The translations under genes and the position numbers were made by a program. From Dendrolimus kikuchii (taxonomy: Eukaryota > Arthropoda > Insecta > Lepidoptera > Lasiocampidae): a DNA stretch of 64,000 bases. The stretch covers positions 15,572,387 through 15,636,386 of the forward strand of contig CM034392.1 in NCBI GenBank assembly GCA_019925095.2, written 5' to 3'. The notes beneath the pieces are model-generated. The model made no database searches, was not told the DNA's origin, and saw only the letters and a list, made by a program, of their open reading frames with translations. This document shows positions 46,473 through 58,174 of the stretch, in pieces; the first letter of the stretch is position 1; the number at the start of each line of letters is the position of its first letter.

Positions 46473-46779
46473 GTCGTGGTAGCGTAATGGCTAGCGCACG
46501 CGTCCCGAACTCAAAGGGCGCGGGTTCGATCCTGGCCGGAACGCATGCACCACTTAGGCAGTTTTCGGACCTAATGTGCATATTGTTACAATTACCATGT
46601 GCTAAGAACGGTGAAGGAAAACATCGTGATGCAACCTTCACATCGAAATAACCGATGTGTCAAACCTGCCAAGCCGCCTTGGACAAGCGTGGCGGGTATA
46701 CTGTCTATTCCCCTATAATGGGAGGCCCTAGCCCAGCAGTGGGACATTTATGGGCTGTTATTATATTATTATTATTATA
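46473..46779 (+). mobile_element. tRNA-derived SINE, best-preserved copy
   Basis: The A-box-like TAGCGTAATGGCTAGCGCA (about 46479) and the B box GGTTCGATCC (46523-46532) form an internal RNA polymerase III promoter. The body has ACCTAATGTGCATATTG, GAAGGAAAACATCGTGATG and TTGGACAAGCGTGGCGGG. The 3' end CAGCAGTGGGACATTTATGG is followed by a TTA-rich tail. Typical of lepidopteran tRNA SINEs. Other copies: 4247, 4895, 60010 (minus) and 63222. Confidence 0.85.
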
Positions 46780-46789
46780 CATCCCACAC

Positions 46790-47135
46790 ACCTATCGTAA
46801 ATGCAGCAACTACAGACAAAACGCGTTTATCATACGAAGCTCAAATTCTTTTAACGAAATAGTAGTAGACTCAAATCTAGACCTGTATTGCACACCTATA
46901 AATTCCGTTAAGCGCAATTTGGCTCATAATTTCTTCGATAAAATAAACAACTAAAAATTTTGTTACATTTTTATCCCTCAATATTGTGTATGCACATGTC
47001 TTTTTTAAGTTTTTGTTTTCTTTACCAATAGGCGGAGGCTTATTATCAGCATCTTTTTTTAATATTATTGTTTCTATATTTTGTATAATTAGACTGTAAG
47101 ACTTCCTAAAATAAAATAAATAAAAATAAATAAAT
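46790..47135 (+). mobile_element. LINE 3' end and 3' UTR
   Basis: The frame reads YRKCSNYRQNAFIIRSSNSF and ends in a VKRNLAHNFFDKINN segment with stop at 46952. This parallels NYRQNAFLVP...AKRCLSHIF in the LINE at 40500, so it is a related but distinct subfamily. The 3' UTR ends in an (AATA)n tail. The SINE ends directly upstream, so this fragment is 5'-truncated at their junction. Confidence 0.65.
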
Positions 47136-47489
47136 ATAGATACTCGAGGTTACGAAAATCGTCTCTGTTCTCAGTCACAGTATTTATGTTAAAACACGAT
47201 GATGTTACATCGTATGACAATGAATTGATAATAATATTGTGTACTATAATTACTCTGTAAATAGTCAATGTCAGAGACCTTCAGGCGGCATACGGAAAAC
47301 CCCGAATAGGAGGCGACCTTGTGCCCACGAGGTCAATCCCGAACTCGGGGCCACCTCATGCGGAAACAGGACATTAACATTTATATTAATATGTTTTTTA
47401 CTCCCATTATTAATTCTGCTCCCTGAAAATTAAGTAAAATTTTTGTCTATCAAAAGTTTTGTGGCAACCATACTTTTTTAAATATCCCT
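47136..47489. other. Non-coding DNA
   Basis: A GC-richer stretch at 47275-47380 (CCTTCAGGCGGCATACGG) may be a repeat scrap. No gene. Confidence 0.35.
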
Positions 47490-47954
47490 ACTGTCTATCT
47501 CAATTACGACGTTATGGCGACACATCCCATATAACATAACTTATAGCATTATCTTATGCTTGACCTATGAATTAGATAAAAAAAAAATTATATAGAAATA
47601 AATAAATAATTTTTACTGTTTAAAAATTACATTATAATTAAATTCACGATATTTTCTCTTTATTTACGTAATTTTTATGTAACATTTTATTATTATTAGA
47701 ACGATGCCCTTTTTGTAGATACAAAATATGTAGTTTTAATAATAATAATAAAATAAATAATAAAAATATCTTGAATTTAATTATAATGTAATTTTTAAAC
47801 AGTAAAAATTATTCATTTATTTCTATATAATATTTTTTTTTTATAAATTAGATATTTTTATAGGACAAGTATAAGGATATTGCAACAAGATAGGTTCTAT
47901 AAGTTCTATGAGATGTGTCATCTGTATCTTGCGTCGTAATTGAGATAGACAGTA
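47490..47954. mobile_element. Foldback element, about 465 bp with arms over 160 bp
   Basis: The left arm starts CTGTCTATCTCAATTACGAC (47491) and ends near 47652. The right arm starts near 47764 and ends GTCGTAATTGAGATAGACAG (to 47952). The inner 60 bases of each arm (AATTTTTAAACAGTAAAAAT block) are nearly identical in reverse complement; the middle of the arms is more diverged with small gaps. The core of about 110 bases is AT-rich and non-coding. A MITE or foldback transposon is likely. Confidence 0.75.
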
Positions 47955-48059
47955 ATATTTATTTATATGCAGTTTAAACGGCTGTAGCTGAAGTGACCGA
48001 TAAGTCTTTTGGGATGTCAATTCCACGCTCCTTACGTAGATGGTCTGATAGGTACTTGT

Positions 48060-48320
48060 AGGGATATTAAATTTTGTACGAAGTATAGGACGTGGGCGGT
48101 AGGTGTTCGGTGGGTGATAGAGGCTGGGGATGGTAAAAGGGAGGCGTAGGCGTCGGGTGGGTAGGGCCACGAGCACGGGGCGGCTCCAAGGTCGCAGAGT
48201 CACAGCCGGGCAAGGTCGGTGTGCCCGCGCGTGCCCCAACGAACTCCCCTCCCCACATAACCTCACACCCGAGAACATCCCAGAATTGCGTGGGATGTGA
48301 CCTTTATCCAAGCTCCGGAG
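48060..48320 (-). other. GC-rich stretch, possible LINE 5' fragment
   Basis: The minus-strand frames are Pro/Thr/Arg-rich (for example MWGGEFVGARAGTPTLPGCD) without a domain I can name. The abrupt composition change suggests inserted DNA; identity unknown. Confidence 0.25.
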
Positions 48321-48719
48321 AAATAATTGTATAAATACTTAATGTTTTTTTTTGGATAATACGTAATATTTAACGTAGTAACGTATCTAAAGTTCTTCCA
48401 CCATCTACGTCGCCAGGTAAGCGAATAATATTCTTAAACTAAGTAAACTGTTAGATATCATTTTAAAGGAAAGGCTAATTAATTTACAGGTTTCAGAGAC
48501 AACGATGTTGTTCGTTGAATCCCATTTAAAACCAATTGTTGATATCCATAAACCAGTATACCATGCGATCACCGTATGTTCGATAAACGTAGTTTTCCGG
48601 GTTTGATAGCACGCGCCTGCCTGGAGCCCCCTTTGCGTCACTAACTCCTAACCTTCAACGTGAATACACGCGTCCACAACTAGGGCTGCCGACTGTTGTC
48701 TTTAAAACTTTCAGTTGCA

Positions 48720-49050
48720 GAAGTTATACTGGATCTTTTTCATAGCTTGAGTTCAGCAGAGAGGCAGACGGTCCACCTGATGGAAAGCGGTTACCATCGC
48801 CTATGGACATTTGCAACACCAAAGGTCCTAGAAATGCGCTGATGCTCTCTCTGGAGACTGGAACCTGGCCACTAAGGCTGAAACACAACTCAAGGTTGTT
48901 AAGGCGGCATTCTCTAGACCAGGGGTGGTAGCCATCCAGTCGAGCAAATGCCCTCGACCTGGCTGTGGGTTGTTTGGTCGCCTCTTACGACAGGCCACCC
49001 AGCCACAGGAAATTGTATTCTTTCTCCGTTCCTGCACGGATAGACATATA
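48720..49050 (-). repeat. Interspersed repeat (minus copy of the 59690 family)
   Basis: It shares long blocks with 59690-59990 in the opposite orientation, including GGTGGTAGCCATCCAGTCG, GAAAGCGGTTACCATCGCC and GGAAATTGTATTCTTTCTCC. Confidence 0.75.
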
Positions 49051-49204
49051 TCCTTGAACTATTCGGCATTATTGCAAAAACTTTTAATTATAGTTGTGTT
49101 GTACGTGATAGGGCCATGCTAGAATCATTATCTCGATTACAGCTCGAACGTTGTGATAGCACGTTCTCACAGAACATCCGCCTGAAACGGTTAGCCTTGT
49201 GCTG

Positions 49205-49470
49205 ATCGTGTTTCGTGCAATAAGTAAGAGTTCCGATGACACTCTTCTTCTCCTCCCCTACCCAATGTTCCCTATCCCATTCCCCTATTATAGTCCCATA
49301 TCCCAGCCTGTTTGACATATTCCTCCTGTTTGATCCCTCTATCCAATCCTAAAGGCTGGCAAAGGATTGGCTTCGCCTCTGGTGTTGTAAATGTCTATAT
49401 ATGGCGTAACCACTTTCCATGAACTGGGCCGTCTGCCCGATTGCCATATTCGCAATAAAAATATATGTTT
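49205..49470 (+). repeat. Interspersed repeat with AATAAAA tail
   Basis: A CCCTATCCCATTCCCC-rich run is followed by AAAGGCTGGCAAAGGATTGG, then GGGCCGTCTGCCCGATTGCC and an AATAAAA end. This order is common in lepidopteran LINE 3' tails (from general knowledge). Confidence 0.45.
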
Positions 49471-49489
49471 GTTCTACATGTGCAATTTG

Positions 49490-49800
49490 TGGAAAAATGG
49501 TACGGAAAAACCACTCATATCCTCCGGGTACAATAACAACGGCTTCATGATGTTGGTGGAGTTGCCCCCCAGTTTTCAGTGCAACAGGTATGTTTGAAGG
49601 AGTAAGAGCTGAAGACTTTTATGCTATCTTAAAAAAACAGGCGCCCCGTTGCTCTGTCAGGCTTTGGTCAGCTCTAATACTGTCTTGAAAGTCTAGCTGG
49701 CATCCGGAAATACAGGCTTGTCGTGCCGTGACATCTTGTTACAAATTTTAGTGCCTTTGCTAGCTCAGGACTGTAATAAAACGTTTGATTTTAATCTGCT
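49490..49800 (+). mobile_element. LINE polymerase C-terminal remnant (second type)
   Basis: Broken frames read MMLVELPPSFQCNRYV, then RLLCYLKKTGAPLLCQ and LVSSNTVLKV. This recalls the LPxFxSxxxxF...FYAIxRKxxASLxxRxRxSxNxxL pattern at the end of some LINE polymerases. Stops interrupt it. Low certainty on clade. Confidence 0.35.
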
Positions 49801-50029
49801 ATCACTAGTTTTACGCAGACGAATTCGCATTGCGGTTATTATATTATATTTTTAACAGTATAAAGAAGAAAATTTGTTATTACTAGTTTTATGTATTTCA
49901 TACAATTTATTAGCCCATTTTGTATGTTGTAATTCTAAAACAACATTTTCTTGACTGCAGGAGTAATACAAAAATCTGTGATTACATACAGGTGTTAGGG
50001 CCTCGTTATGAATTATTTAGGTATTGTAA

Positions 50030-50250
50030 TTAAAGGTTGTATATACTGTCCATTTCCTATTCCATTCTTGTCCAGTGGAACTCGTAGCCGGAGTCTGTCT
50101 TTCCCGATACTTATAACCTGGGTGTCTGCAAGTCCCGTGTGAATCTACCTTCTAGGTAAGTGTGCTCCATCCTAGACCACATCGTCGCTCCACATAGGGC
50201 GAGATTGTGGTCAAACGGGAACTAATACTACTATGAAAAAAAAAGTAATA
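50030..50250 (+). repeat. A-tailed interspersed repeat
   Basis: It includes CTTGTCCAGTGGAACTCGTA and ATAGGGCGAGATTGTGGTC and ends in an A run after CTACTATG. The A tail suggests retroposition. No coding seen. Confidence 0.4.
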
Positions 50251-50785
50251 TTTTTTTTTTTCAAAGGTGTGTATTGATATTTTTTTACTCAAGTTCCTGT
50301 TTCCTCCAAAATCACAGTCCATATTCTTTATCTAAACTTTAAACCCGTACGTAGTAACAATTTGCTTTGAATTAGTCGTTGTTTATACAAAATCAATTAC
50401 TGAACATGCAAATGAATGTATTTATTTAAAAATGGAATCTTATTGAAAGTCATGAATCACCACCACTTCCAAACCAATTTTAGTAACTGTTAAAGAAGAA
50501 GTTTCGTAATAAATTCTTTAATTATCTACAACTATCTTCACTTTATAATTATTATGTTTATAAATTCGTGACTTTTTCAACAAATACAAGGATAAACAAA
50601 GTAATGTGTATGAGTGATTATTGAAAGAGCTTGATAGCGATTGCATTATTCCCATTCGGTGCGGTCATCTAAAAAATCTTTCGTCGTGTAATGAGGCCTT
50701 TTCGCACAAACGTTGCTTTACTATTTCTTTAATTTGTTTACTGTTTATTGAAAGGTCTTGAACGTTTTCTGAGATTTTGTTGAAG

Positions 50786-50787
<2 letters not shown>
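50251..50787. other. Non-coding AT-rich DNA
   Basis: No recognised features. Confidence 0.4.
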
Positions 50788-50828
<41 letters not shown>

Positions 50829-50990
50829 ACGCACACGCACACGCACACGCACACGCACACGCACACGCACACGCACACGCACACGCACACGCACACGCAC
50901 ACGCACACGCACACGCACACGCACACGCACACGCACACGCACACGCACACGCACACGCACACACACACGCACACACACACACACACACAC

Positions 50991-51032
<42 letters not shown>

Positions 51033-51096
51033 ATATATATGTATGTATATATATATATGTATGTATATATATATATGTATATGTATATATATATAA
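50788..51096. repeat. Compound microsatellite: (CA)n, (ACACGC)n, (CA)n, TA/GTAT
   Basis: After a short CA run, a hexanucleotide ACACGC array runs from about 50815 to 50960 (about two dozen units), then CA again, then TA with GTATG interruptions. ORFs of 80-108 codons across it on both strands are artefacts. Confidence 0.95.
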
Positions 51097-53548
51097 ATTG
51101 TAAACTTTATGGAGCCTACGCGTGGGAGTTTCTAATTCATTTTGTTCCTAGTATTAATTTATTTTCGAAATTACTAAAACAAAATAATCTTTACCACGTG
51201 TGAACGAGCGTTTGTGAGTGTAATTTAGTTTTGTTTGTTTTAATTTCATGACCTTATTTCTTGAATATTACGTATTTTCGTGATATTGCATAAGGCCATG
51301 TTTTTTAGACAGCAGTTGATATTTTTATAGCAAAAAATTTAAATTATCAATAAACGAGCAAAAATCTCCGCGGACAATGTAGCGAGGAAGGACATAATGT
51401 ATTATATTTTTATAAACTTATTATATTTAATAAAAATGTAATTCAAACCCCTCTCCGGAAAATATTCCTTTTTTTAAATTTCTGTTCACATAGATGCAAA
51501 TTAAAATAATTATTAAACACCTCTCGTGGACCAATTTCTACTTCTTGTACAAAGGGTATAAGTTTGATCGGCCAATATCCCGATTTTATGGCTTTTTGAA
51601 CAGGATGTTCCGTAGCTACTGTCACGAATGCAACTTACGCACTGTGTACGCGTGTATTAATTACTGTAGTAAAGTAATATTTATCCTTAATTGAAATCCG
51701 TCGTCTTTTAGATATGAAAAGTAACATGATAATCAAAATTTAATATAATATTACGATACGAATACGACCTTGAGTTTTATTTTCGCAATACACGTGTCAT
51801 TCATTATTTTAAAGGTTATACTTTAAAACATAAATTAAAAGAAAAATGATGTATTGTGATGTTAATCAGATACCCACACTGATTGTACGTAATCATTATG
51901 TTCTTAAATTATGCTAGTGACGTTTCTGTTATGGATGACGTATTTCTTTTGGATTAAATTAATAACATTAGCGAACAAAGTAAATTAGAAAATATCTTTT
52001 AAAATTCCATTGCCGTTTTGCCGAAAACAGAACCTTTACAAAATCGTCTGGTTGTTCCGTCCGTCTGTTCGTCTCTCTGTCTCAATCATGATGTTTGATG
52101 ATGAATCTGGATGAAATTTGACAAAATAAAAAGGTATATTAGAATATACCGATATACAAAGGTGACTTGAAACAGCGAAAAAGTGAAGATTGAGGGTAGT
52201 CACCATACATGTAAATGGGTTTTGATTTTATTTTCAAAGCAAATATAGTCGTGTGGGAGTTAGATCTTGAACTATTATGACCATAATTAGTTAATAATTT
52301 AAATGTTTAATTTGAGGAATATCTTTTCAAAGTCGTAAAAATTGTTTTCCTTATGAACTATGAAGTGGAAAACTATAGAAAAATTTGAGGCTGTAAAGCT
52401 CTTTCAAACGAGGGAGTTTCGATAACATTCATTAAGTAGTTTTTGTGCTATGGGATATTTAATTTTCATTTCAATGCTTTTTTGGTATCGTGGTCAAATG
52501 ACAAAAAGAGTAAATATTCATCGTTCTTGTCAGAGTTATTTAATTCATATTAATATAATTTTGCATTAGGGGCATGATTTCTTAGTATTGCAATGATATT
52601 AAATTTATTTGCACACAAACAATCGTTCGTCGAATCGAAGTACACGAATTGAATTCCTATCATGTTATGTATGCCCTTTGCCGGCTGCCATAAACTTATT
52701 TATTTAAATATTGATGATTAGTTGAATCTTGGGACTGATAATTCACTGTCAAATTTATTTTGTAATACTATACTGTATTTATGTCAATAGTCTAACAATA
52801 ATGAATAAGATTGTGCAAAGTGGAAAAGAAAAAGTACGAAAGCGGACCTTGGTGGATTGTTAAGCGGATGCTCAGAACGAACGTTTTTCGCAAAATATCT
52901 ACGAAACCCTGAAAATCAGAAGTATAAATCATGATAGGAAATATGTGTACAATATAGTGTGAATGGCTACATGACTTATTATATACAAAAAATAAATGGT
53001 AGCCAAGACACGGCAAATATAAGTTTTTTTAGTATTGAAGATTGTAGATGTATAAATGGAACAGAAAACCATAGGATACACCTAATATAATAATAGACCA
53101 TTCTAAATATCGTACAAAAATTAAGAGTATGTACTAAGGCAGTATAAACCGAATAACATGCGGGCACCTGACTGATTCAGTCTTTGTTTCCAGCTCTCGG
53201 TGTCCTTGATGTGAGACATTTCGAGCTGGAATCTAGGCCGATACGAGGCGAAGGGATCGAGACGAATAGAATTAGTTAGCACAGCCACGTACGGCCATGT
53301 AGAACGGATTGACCCAGATCTCAGGTGTTTGGATAGGTACTTCGAAATTATGTTAACAAACAAAATAGGTAGCTTTCCAATCCCTGGAGCATTATTTGCC
53401 TAAAATTATGTGGCTATACATCAATTATACTTATAGTACATAACTTATTGTGTGTTTTGACATGTTTCGTTAGCACTAAGCGCTAAGGGCAGGAAAGAAT
53501 CTTATTTACATATATAATTATTGTTACCATTCTGTTTCAAAATTAAAA
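51097..53548. other. Non-coding AT-rich DNA
   Basis: A CCGTCCGTCTGTTCGTCTC run at about 52055 looks like the head of a repeat of the TCTGTCTGT class. The minus ORFs at 52792-53363 show no likeness to a family. Nothing else assigned. Confidence 0.4.
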
Positions 53549-53654
53549 GTTGTGTGTGTGTGCAGTTCACACGCAGTAGAAGTGAAACTTCAGAGAATAT
53601 GCTCACAGAAAATTCTTCTCAAACTTTTACTAATCCCTATTTACAAGTATATTT

Positions 53655-53830
53655 TTATCCCTATTAATATTATAAATGCGAAAGTAACTCTGTCTGTCTG
53701 TTCCGTTTTCACGGAAAAAGTACGGGACTGATTTGGCTGAAACTCAGTATACTTATACTCGTTCACCTCGGATAATGGGATAGATTTATGTAAATGTTAT
53801 CCCAGAAAGTGGGATAGATAGGTTTTAGTA
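53655..53830 (+). repeat. Helitron-like repeat head
   Basis: It starts CTATTAATATTATAAATGCG, AAAGTAACTCTGTCTGTCTG, then a GATTTGGCTGAAACT block and GGGATAGAT repeats. It has the same design as the 16370 and 16905 elements and is cut off by the minisatellite. Confidence 0.5.
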
Positions 53831-53867
53831 TTTTATAATTTGCCATTTTCGCAATTTTTGTTAATTT

Positions 53868-54130
53868 GGTCATTTTGGTCATTTTGAATATTTTGGTCAT
53901 TTTGGACATTTTGGTCATTTTGGACATTATGAACATCTAGTAATTTTGAACATTTTGGACGTTTTGGACATTATGGTCAGTTTCGACATTTTGGACATTT
54001 TGGGCCTTTTAGTCATTTTGGATATTTTGGTAATTTTGGAAATTTTGGTAATTTTGGACATTTGGACAGTTTGGACATTTTGGTCCTTTTGGACATTTTG
54101 AATACTGGTAATTTTGAACATTTTTGTCAT
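53868..54130. repeat. 9-bp minisatellite, unit CATTTTGGT / CATTTTGGA
   Basis: About 28 degenerate units of 9 bases. Because 9 is a multiple of 3, minus-strand frames read as K-x-x or N-x-x tripeptide repeats (for example KMSKMSK), giving false ORFs at 53927-54130 and 54009-54440. Confidence 0.9.
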
Positions 54131-54860
54131 TTGTGTAGTTTATGTAGTTTACAGATAGATAGACGGGGATAGATAAATAAAACTTGAACTGTTTGAAATA
54201 GGGGATGAACGTTTGTATGGGAGACCATTCATTTCGCAATAGATATAAAAAATCGTCATCTATAAAAAAATGCGATAGTAACTCGAACTGTCTGCGGAAA
54301 ACTACTAGAAGTACCGGATCGGTGTTGCTGTAATTTTGTTTAAATGTAGTTTTAATATCGAAAATGGAGATATATATACTTTTCATCCTCGGAGATAGGA
54401 TAGTTTGCGATATAAAATGAAGTGAATCTTCCGGGGGCAAATACGTAACAATTTAATACAATGTAACCTGTACGAGAATTAACGCTTGCCCTTTAAACAA
54501 GTGGTACGCACTAGAATTTGACTCTAAACTCTAAACCTACATCCTATATCTAAACCTTTAGCCTGCATCCATCAACATATTATAATACAAAATAAACTTC
54601 TTAAGTATCACTGTCAATTTTTCACTGTTTTAGTCTAAAAAATATTATTATAAATTTAATTTGGATTCAAATTGGACCTATGTTTAATCATCGGTCTTCT
54701 GGACGCTCTAATCTGAGCTGCACAATGCAAAACTCATATCTCATTCTCTCACAGGATTAGTCCTATAGATTTATGTGTTTATCTCTTTTTAGTGTCGCTT
54801 TTTCGTTTCATCGAGTTTTAAATCACCATTCTAAAAAAGTTTCAATTCAAAAAGATTTTG

Positions 54861-55794
54861 ATAATATTTGGTGTACAGAGATTTTTGACCATAACATAAC
54901 ACATGCTTTCTAATTTTCAAGAACAATATAATAAGGTTTTCGTTATATATGTATATGTATTTAATTAAGTCTTTCTACAAAATGTGTACAATTTAGCTGT
55001 GATAAAGTTTTGTTTCAAAGTTCCATACCTCCATGGCGAGCAGCTTTCGGGGATAACCAAAGCAAAGACCGGTTATAACAGAAGCCCCTAACTTGTTTTG
55101 CCTCTTAGATTATTTGCCATAGTTTTCAATTTTGAGTAACACACCCATCTCCCCCAACTAACCTAATATGTTTTTTGTTAATTCAACAACCTCAAAATTG
55201 TTTATAACCATGGGTATACACGTATATTATCTATTTTTAAACCACTAATGTGTGTTGCAAGTAGTAATTGATCGCTTTGAATAAAATCGGTATCCACCAC
55301 AAGTACTCTTTGTTTTTGTGGATTATTCTTTTCATTCAAAACCAGATATATAATAGCCCCGTTCTGTTATCGTGGAAACCCATTTACGAGTCATGGACCC
55401 TCTTTTTATTCGCTGACATAAACATCTAGTAAAACTTAATCGACTCTAGGAGTGGGTGTGTACTATTTATTTGCAGTACCTTCATTGGTGTATACACGTA
55501 CTATGTACTACAGGTGAGTTAGTTCTAATATTTTCTTTGTGTTTGATTATTTTTTGTGAATAAAGGTGTATATTATAATTACAACAAATTTCTTTTACAT
55601 TCATTATAATTAAGTCAGAAAAACTGAAGGTTATTGTAATCTAATTATTACTATCATAGAACGTGGTCATTGTCACATAACTAAGTTTACATGTGTTAAG
55701 GCGAAGCACTATGTTAACGTATTCGTATTGTAGTATAGGATTTTTTGTGATCACTGTATGTGTACATTAGTATACATACATATATAGGTATAGG
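54861..55794. other. Non-coding AT-rich DNA
   Basis: No recognised features. Confidence 0.4.
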
Positions 55795-55848
55795 AAATTC
55801 CTATTAGGGCAGTTCTTATAGGTATAAGAACGTCCCTAATAGGAATTT
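55795..55848. repeat. 26-bp stem hairpin with 2-nt loop
   Basis: The left arm AAATTCCTATTAGGG...TTCTTATA pairs with 55823-55848, with two mismatches near the middle. The 33-base dispersed module begins 15 bases downstream. Confidence 0.8.
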
Positions 55849-56245
55849 GAATACTATTCATTCACTTGCCTTACCATTGATAGAAATTTGACATTGCTCG
55901 TGTTAAATATTAACCCTGCTATGCAGTCAAAGATTTAGAATACCTCAATATTACAGTGATGCTTTCTCGTAAGCGTCTGCCTCAAAGTTATAATTAATTT
56001 AAAAAACTAGTTATTGTTTTGAAGGACGTCTGTCACGAGTCCAAAATACGATTGAATTTTTAAAAGAATATTACTTTTCTTTTAATTTAGTGGATAATAA
56101 TACGTAAATTTGAAATTATAATTATTCTTCAATAATGAATACTTTAATTTAATTTTTATTTATTAATTAATTTAAATTGTACTTGAGTTTTATTTAAAGC
56201 CTCAAAATAATTTCACGAAAACACAAAATCGGCAATATTGTTGTA

Positions 56246-56462
56246 AGTATGTATGTATGTATGTATAACTTCACGCCAGTTCCCTTGCGGATTAGGCACG
56301 AACAACAGAGCGCCATTCAGGCTTATTCTTACACACATCACTTGCTTCTTTGACATTCATAACTCTTGTCATGCACGCTCGTTCTTAAGGTTCCTGACAT
56401 CACCTTCTGCTAGTACACGATCAATTTGATCATGGAAGGTGTGTCGTGGCCTTCCACGACTA
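56246..56462 (-). mobile_element. LINE 3' end (copy d), longest of the family
   Basis: Minus-strand frames extend further upstream than other copies: GRPRHTFHDQIDRVLAEGDV, then the shared RNLKNE...VKEAS region with shifts. The tail is (ATAC)n rather than (ATGT)n after GAAGTTAT. Confidence 0.65.
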
Positions 56463-58174
56463 ATTGTTAAGTCTTCTTATCTTATCGTCTTCTTCTTCTA
56501 ATTAATATATTTTTATTTCAATATAACAAGTATTTTTCCAAATTAGGCACTGCCAAATATTCACTACAATACCACGGCGTCCTTTCTGTTCCAGAACCAG
56601 GATTGCAGGACTGACCCGATCCAAAGGTTTACTTTTTTGTCCTCAGGTAACAAAATCTTTAATTTTAACAAACACTCCAAAAACAATATAGATTCCCTCT
56701 CATTAATTTCCTCGAAGGCCAAAAGGTCTCTGGTCGTCAATCCAACTAGACACATTCTAAAAATTCGTAAATCATCAAAAAAATGAGACTCCGTGCTATA
56801 AACAGTAAACCATAATAGTCCCGCAGAGTGTTTCAAGATCTACAATTCATGACCTTAGGAATTGTAGACTATCTAGACTATCAAGCTAAATGGCATGAAG
56901 AAACTTTCCTGATCGGTCCAAGGTTGCGCAGCTAGAGCTGCGTGTCCTGGGAGGGTCGCGGGTTGTAGGGTGGCCGGCGGGTGGAGTAAGGTCAAAGCAA
57001 GGTCGCCGCGGGGTCGCCTCCCTGCCCCCATTGTCTTCAAACATAATTTTGGAATAAAAACTGCCTACGCGGCTTAAATGTTACGCATTACATAATATAT
57101 TGTTGGAGTAGGTACTCCAGATGTTCGGTTAATATTTTATTAAGCTCGTTATAGATACGTCCAGTCCTAATAGTTTGTGTTAATTATTTCTTCAGACTAC
57201 AGTACCTATACGAACAAAGTGAAAATAAGAAGTAAAATCATCTGTTCTATAGATCTTGACGACGTTTCTTGATCTTATTAACAAACATGATAATATTGGT
57301 ATTTACCGAAGCAGAATAATACTTTCAGGTTGAAAAGTAACAAAAAGCACTTCTCGTATATGTAGGTAACCAGAGTTTTCCCAAACCCTAGTGTAGTAAG
57401 TAGTTGTATTTTACTTACATAAAAAACTTATTTAGGTTTTTGATATATCGCGAGCGAAGCCGCGGGCAAAAGCTAGTGTAAATATAAACCTACCTTGAAA
57501 AGTATAACTGATTGTGAAAATCACTTTAAAATCCTTTGCGTGGTTTAGAAAAAATTACGCGACAGACGCAGTAAAGCGAGTTTGTTTTCTACTATGTAAA
57601 GATACGTTGAAAAGGTTCTTCAATTAGGTGATTTTGGTATGCTCTCGAAATAAACAGGCGAGTAGTTCCCTTCACGGATGACGAAGCATTAGGTCTATCG
57701 GGCGGTACGACCTTGTAAGGGCACATTAGCGGGATATAGGTCAGTGAGACGCTACGCCCTTGACCTAGGTCGACGATGCCCTTCACTACGTCCGCGACGC
57801 CCGTGGCCCGTCACCGCCAAATATCACTAGACAAGGGCATTTTGAGCTTTTATAAACAAGTTTCGATTACAGTAATAACATTGGTAACAAGCTTCCATAT
57901 AAAATCTATTGCGGTTTTCATCATTTTCTCTATAGACCACAATATTACTCACAATAATTTAAAAAAGATTCTATATAATATCTTAATAAAAGCCACAATC
58001 TTCATGTTTGGCTATGAAAATCGCTTGAAGCCGCTGAGTCAGTCGTTTAAAACTTATTTTTAATCGACTACAAGACTATATATTACATACCAAAGCTATT
58101 GTTTTCTTCATTTATAAAATGATAAGACCATTACCAATATTTAGCATACGATACGTTCCTCGGAATATCTATAT
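56463..58174. other. Non-coding DNA; GC-rich patches and a Helitron-like end
   Basis: A GC-rich patch at 56930-57035 holds two AAGGTC half-sites spaced as a direct repeat (AGGTCA near 56989 and AGGTCG near 57000). 57445-57478 ends GCGAAGCCGCGGGCAAAAGC then TAGT, a Helitron-like 3' end, followed by the scrap described at 27300. A patch at 57650-57830 contains AGGTCAGTGAGAC (near 57737), a weak EcRE-like site. The ORFs 56564-56836, 57592-57786 and 57776-58063 are unassigned. Confidence 0.4.

Larger units (their letters stand above)
53549..54860 (+). repeat. Interspersed repeat, copy split by about 1.1 kb of inserted DNA
   Basis: The head at 53549 (GTGTGTGCAGTTCACACGCA) and the tail at 54745-54855 (AGTCCTATAGATTTATG, TTTTTAGTGTCGCTTTTTCG) match the head and tail of the intact copy at 45213-45550. 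That copy spans only about 340 bases. The intervening DNA contains Helitron-like starts (53655 and 54175) and a 9-bp minisatellite. Confidence 0.6.

Noticed and set aside
46473..46545. Possible tRNA gene (A and B boxes)
   Set aside because: There is no complete cloverleaf. It continues into a SINE body shared with four other copies, so it is a SINE head.
50665..51103. Long Cys/Val, His/Thr/Ala and Arg/Val repeat ORFs
   Set aside because: These are translations of the CA/ACACGC/TA microsatellite in several frames.
54009..54440. 143-codon minus ORF with Asn/Gln tripeptide repeats
   Set aside because: The repeat part is the 9-bp minisatellite and the rest is from transposable-element sequence.
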